DNA of 32,486 nt from DATKMS01 sp041497995. Its GTDB lineage: Bacteria; Desulfobacterota; Binatia; HRBIN30. Made by a program: the position numbers and the translations under genes. How positions within the stretch are numbered: the first letter of the stretch is position 1; every line of letters starts with the position of its first letter. Below the pieces are notes generated by a model. The model searched no databases and was not told where the DNA came from. It saw nothing but the letters and a program-made list of their open reading frames with translations. Positions 7,164 to 13,627 of this stretch are shown piece by piece. Where the stretch lies: NCBI GenBank assembly GCA_041497995.1, contig JBGQHM010000029.1:1-32486 (forward strand), given 5' to 3'.

Positions 7164-8383
7164 GCATGGGAATCGGTGGGCCGCTGGAAGGCGTCCGTGT
7201 TGCCGACTTCACCTGGGTGTGGGCCGGGCCGTTCTGCACATTGCAGCTGGCGCATCTGGGCGCCGAGGTCATTCGTGTGGAGACGGCAACCCGGCCGTGC
7301 GTCACGCGCATGTTGCCGCCGTGGGCCAATGGCGAGTTCGGTGTCAACCGCAGCGGTTACTTCAATCAGTACAACCAGGGCAAGCTGAGTCTGACGTTGG
7401 ATCTAAAGAATCCACGCGCCGTCGAGCTCGCCAAGGACGTGGTCGCCCACAGTGACATCGTCTGCGAGAACTTCGCGGCCGGGGTCATGGATCGCATGGG
7501 GCTCGGCTACTCAGTGCTGCAGCGGGTGAAGCCGGACATCATCATGATCGCGCTCTCCGGCTACGGCGCCACCGGACCCGAAAGCCAGTTTGTGTCGTAT
7601 GGGCCGGCGCAAGTACCGCTGTCGGGGATGTCGTCCCTGACGGGCTATCGCGACTGGCCGCCGATGCACGTTGGCATTTCGTATGGCGACCCGACGGGCG
7701 GCTTACACGGCGCCGTCGCGATCCTCGCCGCCCTGCTCTATCGCGCCCGCACCGGGCGCGGCCAGTTCATCGACCTGTCACAGCAAGAAACGACGATCGC
7801 CACCATTCCGGATGGGGTGATGGACTACACGATGAACGGGACCCAACCGCCGCGCCAAGGCAACCGCGATCCCCACATGGCGCCGCACGGCATCTTTCGT
7901 TGCACGGGCGAGCAGCGCTGGGTGGCCATCGCCGTACGCGACGACGAAGAGTGGCAGCGCTTGGCGCGCGCCTGTGGCCACGGCGAGTTGGCAACGGATC
8001 CACGGTTTCAGACGCTCGCTGCCCGCAAGGCGAACGAAGATCACCTCGAAGAGATCATCACGGCCTGGACGCTGGCGCATCCGCCGGAACAGGTCACCCG
8101 CATCCTGCAGGAAGCTGGCGTGCCGGCGTTCACGGCGTACAGCAGCAAGGACATCTCGGAGGACGCGCATCTCAACGCCGCCGGCTTCTTCGTGAACCTC
8201 GAGCATCCCGAGGTGGGTGCGCGCCAGCACATTGGCATTCCCTGGCGCATGAGCGGCACACCATGCACCGTCCAACGGGCGGCACCGTGCCTCGGCGAAC
8301 ATACCGACTCTGTGCTGTCTAACATCCTCGGCTACTCCAACGAGGAGATCACGCGCCTCAAGAGCGACGGAGTCGTCAACTAG
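7160..8383 (+). CDS. Family III CoA transferase (CaiB/BaiF type)
   Basis: A 407-residue CaiB/BaiF-family CoA transferase. The N-terminal nucleotide-binding-like region reads LEGVRVADFTWVWAGPFCT and GAEVIRVE, followed by QGKLSLTLDL. The catalytic Asp is D177 in SYGDPTGG, and the TGRGQFIDLSQQE signature follows. It starts with GTG at 7160, overlapping the stop of the upstream paralogue by four bases; an in-frame ATG at 7166 is the alternative start. With the upstream gene it makes a coupled pair resembling heteromeric class III transferases such as the benzylsuccinate CoA-transferase subunits, but no toluene-degradation genes are nearby. Acyl substrate unknown. Confidence 0.92.
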   Translation: MSMGIGGPLEGVRVADFTWVWAGPFCTLQLAHLGAEVIRVETATRPCVTRMLPPWANGEFGVNRSGYFNQYNQGKLSLTLDLKNPRAVELAKDVVAHSDIVCENFAAGVMDRMGLGYSVLQRVKPDIIMIALSGYGATGPESQFVSYGPAQVPLSGMSSLTGYRDWPPMHVGISYGDPTGGLHGAVAILAALLYRARTGRGQFIDLSQQETTIATIPDGVMDYTMNGTQPPRQGNRDPHMAPHGIFRCTGEQRWVAIAVRDDEEWQRLARACGHGELATDPRFQTLAARKANEDHLEEIITAWTLAHPPEQVTRILQEAGVPAFTAYSSKDISEDAHLNAAGFFVNLEHPEVGARQHIGIPWRMSGTPCTVQRAAPCLGEHTDSVLSNILGYSNEEITRLKSDGVVN

Positions 8384-8453
8384 CCTGCAACGTTTTCACG
8401 GCGCCACACATTCCGGCGTTGTGCCTGTTCTGAACCCTTGGTAAAGAAAGAGC

Positions 8454-8780
8454 ATGCTGTCGGGGCAGCGACGGGTCTACGACCTCTTCGTGCTCAACAT
8501 TGCGTTGCAGCTGTTCGACGCTGTCGCCACCTACCAGGGTCTGCGCGTTGGAGTACGGGAGGGCAACCCCATCCTCGTCGCCGCCTTCGCCACGTTTGGT
8601 GTCGTGCCGGCCCTGTTGTTGTTCAAGGCGAAGGCGTGCGGTCTTCTCTTCCTACTGAACCGCCACCCCACGCATCGGGTAGTCGCACCGACGCTGTCCT
8701 TCCTAGCCGGTGTCTATTGTGTGGTGTCGCTCGCGCCGTGGCTGCTGAAGTTTCTGCTACTGTTTGTTGGTACTGTCTGA
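8454..8780 (+). CDS. Small DUF5658-like membrane protein
   Basis: A 108-residue membrane protein with about three hydrophobic segments. The pattern of an N-terminal hydrophobic helix (LNIALQLFDAVATYQGL), a short loop with Glu-Gly-Asn-Pro (REGNPILVA) and two more helices matches the DUF5658 family of small bacterial membrane proteins, whose function is not established. ATG 8454 has an AAGAAAGAG ribosome site. It stands alone between the CoA transferases and a convergent small gene, from which it is separated by a strong hairpin. Confidence 0.7.
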   Translation: MLSGQRRVYDLFVLNIALQLFDAVATYQGLRVGVREGNPILVAAFATFGVVPALLLFKAKACGLLFLLNRHPTHRVVAPTLSFLAGVYCVVSLAPWLLKFLLLFVGTV

Positions 8781-8783
8781 CCG

Positions 8784-8812
8784 AGCCGGTGCGGTGCGGC
8801 CCCGCACCGGCT
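8784..8812. terminator. Strong hairpin between convergent genes
   Basis: A perfect 11-base inverted repeat (8784-8794 with 8802-8812, 7-base loop) lies just after the membrane-protein gene and just before the end of the convergent gene. Neither side has a T-run, so it may be a bidirectional or Rho-assisted terminator or simply protect mRNA ends. Confidence 0.5.
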
Positions 8813-8827
8813 GGTGGGAGAAACGTG

Positions 8828-9316
8828 CTACGCCTGCGCCGCGGCCACAGGCTTGTGGCGACGCCGCGGAACGAATGGGAGGATCTTATGCCGGCGCGCG
8901 GCGCGCAATCGGACCCGCGCCACCTTCGACCGCGTTTCAGGTGGTTGCGCGAGGAGTTGTTCCTTCCAGCTCTTCATCTTTTGGCGAAAGTACTGTGGGT
9001 TGATACCAAGCACCGCGCAAATCGACTCGAAGGAGAACGGCCAGCTTGAATCTTCCTCGAGCAGCCACTCTTCCGCCTCCTGAAAGAGCCGCCGTCCGCG
9101 CGGTCGCGTTGCACCTGCATACTTTTGGAAGCATGAAACCGCGTCTTCGAGCACCGCGACCATCAGACGCCGCTCTGCTTCGAGGATGCTGTGGCCACGA
9201 AAACGATCGAAGAACTGCGACGGGAGGAGGATCTCCGGCTCCACCAAACGTGGTAATACTCCGTCGAAACTTGTCCCATCATACTCTCTCGACCACCGCA
9301 GTGCGGATGCTTCCAT
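8828..9316 (-). CDS. Uncharacterised small conserved-looking protein
   Basis: A 162-residue soluble protein with a mid-section of the form RRLMVAVLEDAVSCFQKY, then RGRRLFQEAEEWLLEED and WPFSFESICAVLGINPQY, and a basic C-terminus. I recall the EAEEWL...WPFSFE..C..LG pattern from many deltaproteobacterial proteins, where a helix-turn-helix-like role is possible (recollection, not a search). The ATG at 9316 is preferred over that at 9322 because GGAGGG lies seven bases before it but only one base before the other. It faces the DUF5658-like gene across a hairpin. Confidence 0.7.
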   Translation of the reverse strand: MEASALRWSREYDGTSFDGVLPRLVEPEILLPSQFFDRFRGHSILEAERRLMVAVLEDAVSCFQKYAGATRPRGRRLFQEAEEWLLEEDSSWPFSFESICAVLGINPQYFRQKMKSWKEQLLAQPPETRSKVARVRLRAARRHKILPFVPRRRHKPVAAAQA

Positions 9317-9451
9317 TTGCATGCCCTCCGTTTCTGCTCGAACTGCTCTAAGAACCGAGTGCGCGAACTCGCTGCAGAAAGCATGCCGCTGCGCCGTGCG
9401 GATTTTGATTCCTGAAAGCCGAGCAACAACAGGGGAGGCCTGCGTCGGCGT

Positions 9452-9472
9452 CGAGGGCAGAGAGAGCCCTCG
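9452..9472. other. Hairpin downstream of the thiolase operon
   Basis: A perfect stem of seven bases with a seven-base AGAGAGA loop (9452-9458 with 9466-9472) lies 75 bases beyond the thiolase stop. There is no T-run, so termination is only a possibility. The rest of 9317-9546 holds nothing else I can identify. Confidence 0.35.
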
Positions 9473-9546
9473 GTTGTAAAACGCGACCGGCGGGAGGGGG
9501 GAAATGTTACACGAGTGCGAACGAAGCGGCGGCGCCCGTCCAAAGC

Positions 9547-10692
9547 TCAGTTGTTGCCGAGAATGATGACGCAGGAGACTGCGCCGGGGCCACCGACGTT
9601 GTGCGCGAGTCCGAGCTTCGCGTTCTTCACCTGCCGCTCACCAACGTGCCCCTGCAACTGTTTCACACATTCGTAGATCATGCGCACGCCGCTGGCACCG
9701 ATGGGATGGCCAAACGATTTGAGGCCGCCGCTCGGATTGATCGGAATGTCACCCGCAAGCGCCGTCCGGCCCTCGGCGGCCAAATGCCCGCCCTCGCCCT
9801 TCGCGCAGAATCCAAGATCCTCCGTGTTGGAGATCTCCGTCCACGTGAAGCAGTCGTGCACCTCGGCGAAGCTAATGTCCTTCGCCGTGATGCCCGCCAT
9901 CTTGTAGGCCTGCTGCGCCGCCATCTGCGTGGAACGGAAACCGAGGTAGTCGAAGGTTGGGTCGAAGTACGGTCGCCCGGTGGTCACCGCAAGGCCGAAG
10001 CCCTTCACCAGCACGTAATCCTTGCGGAAGCGTTTGGCCATGTCGGCGCGGCAGACGATGGCCGCCGCAGCGCCGTCGGTGGTCGGGCAGCAATCGAACA
10101 AGCCGAACGGCCAGGCGATCATGGGGGCCTTCAGAACTTTGTCCTCTGTGACCTCCATGCGGAGATGCGCCTTCGGATTGCGGGCGCCGTTGTAATGATT
10201 CTTCACCGCCACTTTTGCGAGTATCTCACGGCCCATACCGAAGGTGTGCATGTAGCGATTCGCCGCCAGCGCGAAGAGCCCGGGCGCGGAATTCCCCTTC
10301 GCCAGCAGCGGGTGGCCAAAACGAGGCAGGCCGCGGCCGCCGCGGTCTTTCAGTTTCTCCGCTCCCAGGACAAGCACCATGTCGTACACGCCCGACGCGA
10401 TCGCCAGGCAGGCATTGCGAAAGGCGTCGGTCCCCGTCGCACAGTAGTTTTCGACGCGCGTGATCGGCCGGTCATACAACCGCAGCGCGTCACCCAACGA
10501 TACCGCGGCCTTTCCACCGGACGGGCCGGGTAAATACGTGCCGAGGTACGCGGCTTGGATCTCCTGTGGCTCGATCCCGGCGTCAGCGTACGCCTCGAAC
10601 GCCGCGTCGCAGATCAGCTCTTCGTAGCTGGTGTCGAAGAGGTCACCGAACTTCGTGCAACCGACTCCGATCACTGCAACTTGGTCTTTCAT
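9547..10692 (-). CDS. Thiolase-family acetyl-CoA acetyltransferase-like protein (SCP2/archaeal type)
   Basis: A 381-residue thiolase-fold protein. The nucleophile Cys is C84 (ENYCATGTDAF), the second catalytic region reads EVHDCFTWTE in place of the classical NEAF, and GHPIGASG carries the catalytic His. The C-terminal loop HNVGGPGA replaces the classical CxG motif. These are traits of the SCP-2/archaeal-type thiolases, which usually work with DUF35 zinc-ribbon OB-fold partners. That partner is encoded immediately upstream, fused to an HMGCS-like domain, with an 11-base gap containing GAGGGA as ribosome site. It may cleave or condense acyl-CoAs. The exact substrate cannot be inferred. Confidence 0.9.
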   Translation of the reverse strand: MKDQVAVIGVGCTKFGDLFDTSYEELICDAAFEAYADAGIEPQEIQAAYLGTYLPGPSGGKAAVSLGDALRLYDRPITRVENYCATGTDAFRNACLAIASGVYDMVLVLGAEKLKDRGGRGLPRFGHPLLAKGNSAPGLFALAANRYMHTFGMGREILAKVAVKNHYNGARNPKAHLRMEVTEDKVLKAPMIAWPFGLFDCCPTTDGAAAAIVCRADMAKRFRKDYVLVKGFGLAVTTGRPYFDPTFDYLGFRSTQMAAQQAYKMAGITAKDISFAEVHDCFTWTEISNTEDLGFCAKGEGGHLAAEGRTALAGDIPINPSGGLKSFGHPIGASGVRMIYECVKQLQGHVGERQVKNAKLGLAHNVGGPGAVSCVIILGNN

Positions 10693-10703
10693 AGCCGAGT
10701 CCC

Positions 10704-12107
10704 TCAGCGCGGTGGGCGCGCTTTCCAGAAATAGTTGTGATTGCCACCGCCCTCATGCAGGCGGCGGTACGTCAGCGTGACCGGCTGGCCGATCGTCACC
10801 TCCGGCTCGGCGAAGTCGGTGACCTGCAGGTAGAGGCGTCCGCCGCCGTCCATGTCGACCACCGCCATCGGCAACGGATGCTCGACGTTGGCGATCAAGT
10901 GATCGACGGTGAAGGTGAAGATCGTGCCCTGCTTGCGGAGCTTGTGGTCGGAGAGGCGGTCGCGCGCCTGACACTTGATGCACACGCGTGCAATCGGGAA
11001 CTGCACCATACCGCAGGCCTCGCAGCGGCTGCCGTACAGACGGACGTCCTGTTTCAGCTCCTTCGACTCCAAAACGTTGTTGATCGCCTCGCCGGGCTCA
11101 TCAACGTCGATGACGCGGCGAAACTTGAGATACTTCTCGTAGGTCGGCAGCAATGTTTTGCTGTCGATCCACTGCTTCCATGAACGGGCGGCACGCCGTT
11201 GCGGCAAGTTGTCGGTGACGCGCAGCAGCGTAGCGTCCGCGCCTTCGCCGTATGCGCCGACAAGTATCCAGTCGCCTGGCTTAGCGTCGTCCAAGACCGC
11301 CCCGAGCGCGAGCAACGGGTCGGCGGCTCCGGCGCTGCCGATGGCGCTCAGCACCGACGGCGCTACTTGGCGTTGGGGATCGAAGCCAAGCTCTTTGGCC
11401 AGGTCGCTGGCGGCGCGGGCATCAGGCGACGACAGGGCCAACTTCGCGATCGCATCGGGTTTCAGATTCTGCTGCGTGAGCAACATACGGATGGCTTCAC
11501 CGAGGTCGCGAGCGTAACCGTGCGTGTAGGAAAATCTGCCGGGGAAGGCTTGGAGGAAACGCTCCGTGTCTGTGCGCCACAGGTGAGTGAACTCTTCGGA
11601 TACTGAAGCGACATCGACGACCTCGGCGATGACGTTCGCACTGCCAACGCGCACGGCCGCCGCAGCATCGCCCAACAACCCTTCCAGCTCCGACTCAGGC
11701 GCAGCCACGCGCGTGTCGGCCGCAGTCACCAGCACGTCCTTGAGCGCACCCGCGCGCACGGCGTTGAGGGCCGCAATCAACGCACTCATGCCGGCGCGCA
11801 CCGAGCCTGCAAAGTCGGCGGAGTGCACGCGACGCAGCGCATCACACGCGGTCGCCACCACGCTCGCCACCTGCTTCTCACGATACGGGGCACTGGTACT
11901 GGCGAAGTAGACGCCATCGATGCCGCCGATCTCATTGTCGGTGAAGCACCCGAGCGCGTCGTCCGTTGCCATCGTCAAGGCGTCTTCGTCGTAGTTGGCA
12001 ACCGCCGTTGCACCATCCGCCTGCGCTGTTCCCCACGCGCGCGCGATCAGCGACCGTTCCAGGCGAAACCGCGGAATGTACAAGCTGTAAGATGTGATAC
12101 CGATCAT
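10704..12107 (-). CDS. HMG-CoA-synthase-like domain fused to DUF35 zinc-ribbon OB-fold
   Basis: A 467-residue two-domain protein. Residues 1-340 are a thiolase-fold HMG-CoA-synthase-like domain (MIGITSYSLYIPRFRL start, DVLVTAADTR, H196 in YTHGYARDL). Residues 355-467 are a DUF35 domain with zinc-ribbon cysteines C362, C365, C376 and C379 and an OB-fold. In archaea, thiolase, HMGCS and DUF35 proteins form one complex; here two are fused and the thiolase follows. The catalytic Cys expected in an ACxAGT-like motif is D98 (SADFAGS), and the catalytic Glu position appears to be Thr (ASTSAPY), so normal HMG-CoA synthesis is unlikely. Start ATG 12107 overlaps the upstream FG-GAP gene stop (ATGA); the longer frame from 12161 is not preferred. 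Confidence 0.87.
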   Translation of the reverse strand: MIGITSYSLYIPRFRLERSLIARAWGTAQADGATAVANYDEDALTMATDDALGCFTDNEIGGIDGVYFASTSAPYREKQVASVVATACDALRRVHSADFAGSVRAGMSALIAALNAVRAGALKDVLVTAADTRVAAPESELEGLLGDAAAAVRVGSANVIAEVVDVASVSEEFTHLWRTDTERFLQAFPGRFSYTHGYARDLGEAIRMLLTQQNLKPDAIAKLALSSPDARAASDLAKELGFDPQRQVAPSVLSAIGSAGAADPLLALGAVLDDAKPGDWILVGAYGEGADATLLRVTDNLPQRRAARSWKQWIDSKTLLPTYEKYLKFRRVIDVDEPGEAINNVLESKELKQDVRLYGSRCEACGMVQFPIARVCIKCQARDRLSDHKLRKQGTIFTFTVDHLIANVEHPLPMAVVDMDGGGRLYLQVTDFAEPEVTIGQPVTLTYRRLHEGGGNHNYFWKARPPR

Positions 12108-13627
12108 GCTCGCCGACCTCGCCGGCGCAAGAACCACAACAGGGCAGGAAGCAGGAGCCACAGGCCAGCGCGGCTCGTTCTAGCCGGATCCACGTTGAGG
12201 CAGCCCTGGCCTTGGACGCACACGCTGCCAAAGCATTGCGCTGTCGATGTCGGCGTGACGGTCGGCGTGAAGGTTATGCGCGCCGTAGGGGTGATCGTCA
12301 CTGTCGGCGTCGAGGTAAAGGTCGGCGTCGGCGTCGCAGTCGGCGTCGTGGTGCCGGTCACCGTCGACGTGGGTGTCACCGTGGGGGTTGTCGTGGGAGT
12401 CGGCGTGGGTGTCGGGTCTGGACGCGTGCTGAGCAGCACAGTGATCGAACCCGCATCTTGGTTCGCGGTGATCACGTCGCTGTGACCGTCACCGTCAACG
12501 TCCGCAAGGACGAGGCCCCGAGGCCCTGCGCCGGTCATGCACGGAGCAAGTGGGGTGTTTGGCAGCCCGCACGCGTCCGTCATCCGTGTCAACCCTCCGT
12601 CACCGTTACCCAGGAAGAACGGCAACGTGCGGTCGCCCTGATTGGCCACGACGACATCGAGCGCGAAGTCGTTGTTGAAGTCAGCCGCACCGAGTGCTGA
12701 CGGGGATACCCCTGCATCTTCCTCGGTTTCCTGAACGAAAGGTTGGGTAACGTTGCCCGGCAATTGGTTGAGGAAGAGTGTCAGCTTGCCCAACGTTCCG
12801 CCTGAGGTGATCGCCAAGTCCGGTGCGCCGTCGCTGTTGAAGTCGCCGGCGACCATCGCGGTCGGCGCGACGCCCACTGAGAATGACGGATTCAGCGGAA
12901 AGCTGCGCGGATTGTTGCGGTCCTGGATGAAGACCGTCACCTTGCCCGTGCCGCGACTGCCTGCCGCGATATCGACGAAGCTATCCTTGTTGAAGTCCTG
13001 CACGACCATGAAGGTGACGGGACCATCCACCGGTAGGGAGACGAAATGATCGTACGTACCGCCCGACCGTCCATACAGGATGCTGACGCTGTTCCCGCTG
13101 CCATTGCCGACGACGATGTCTGGGATACCATCCCCATCGACGTCGCTCACCGCGACCGCCTGGGGATCGGAGCCGGCGAAGAGCGGGGCCTCCGCCGTGA
13201 AGTCCCCCATGCCATTCCCGCGTAGGATCGACGCACCGGCTTGGACGCCAACAACCACGTCGAGCGTATTGTTGCGCTCCAAGTCACCGACGGCAATCGA
13301 TGTCGGAGCGGCACTGACAGGGATGTTGCTGATCGTCGTTGCATTCGCGCAGTCGCCCGCGGCGAACCGGTCACGATTGGTGATCGCAATGATGACCTGA
13401 TTGTTCGTCCCATCGACGATGGCGAGATCCGGGTTGCCGTCGCGATTGAAGTCGCCGGCGGTGATCGCGGACGCCGGCACACCGACGAAAGGGATATCGC
13501 AGCGGACGAAGCCGGGAATCGGCGGTGGCGTCTGCGCCACGGCGAAGCGGGCGATCAAAATTGCCGCGCCGGCGACGCACAAGGTGGCCCGCTGACGATG
13601 GCTCAGCACCAACGATCCAAGACTCAT
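12104..13627 (-). CDS. Secreted FG-GAP/VCBS seven-bladed propeller protein with Thr-Pro linker and C-terminal anchor
   Basis: A 507-residue exported protein. A signal peptide (to about residue 31, ...RFAVAQ) is followed by seven FG-GAP/VCBS-type repeats, each with an acidic Ca-binding loop such as DFNRDGNPDL or DVDGDGIPDI, consistent with one seven-bladed integrin-like propeller. Residues 403-464 are a Thr/Pro-rich linker. The tail (465-507) has three Cys, VDPARTSRAG, a hydrophobic stretch (LWLLLPALLWFL) and a basic end (RRRGRRA), like a MYXO-CTERM-type anchoring signal. It starts by overlapping the stop of the first FG-GAP gene (ATGA) and ends overlapping the HMGCS-like start. Ligand unknown; a surface or adhesion role is typical for such propellers. 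Confidence 0.88.
   Translation of the reverse strand: MSLGSLVLSHRQRATLCVAGAAILIARFAVAQTPPPIPGFVRCDIPFVGVPASAITAGDFNRDGNPDLAIVDGTNNQVIIAITNRDRFAAGDCANATTISNIPVSAAPTSIAVGDLERNNTLDVVVGVQAGASILRGNGMGDFTAEAPLFAGSDPQAVAVSDVDGDGIPDIVVGNGSGNSVSILYGRSGGTYDHFVSLPVDGPVTFMVVQDFNKDSFVDIAAGSRGTGKVTVFIQDRNNPRSFPLNPSFSVGVAPTAMVAGDFNSDGAPDLAITSGGTLGKLTLFLNQLPGNVTQPFVQETEEDAGVSPSALGAADFNNDFALDVVVANQGDRTLPFFLGNGDGGLTRMTDACGLPNTPLAPCMTGAGPRGLVLADVDGDGHSDVITANQDAGSITVLLSTRPDPTPTPTPTTTPTVTPTSTVTGTTTPTATPTPTFTSTPTVTITPTARITFTPTVTPTSTAQCFGSVCVQGQGCLNVDPARTSRAGLWLLLPALLWFLRRRGRRA
12236..12421 (-). repeat. Low-complexity DNA coding a Thr-Pro linker
   Basis: This stretch is built of GTCGGCGT-like units on the plus strand and encodes the Thr/Pro linker of the second FG-GAP protein. 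It is coding low complexity, not a CRISPR or intergenic repeat. Confidence 0.85.

Noticed and set aside
8438..9049. 203-residue plus-strand open frame
   Set aside because: It overlaps the DUF5658-like gene in another frame, runs through the convergent hairpin and covers the opposite small gene; composition is Arg/Ala-rich.
9601..10533. 310-residue plus-strand open frame
   Set aside because: Antisense shadow of the thiolase gene.
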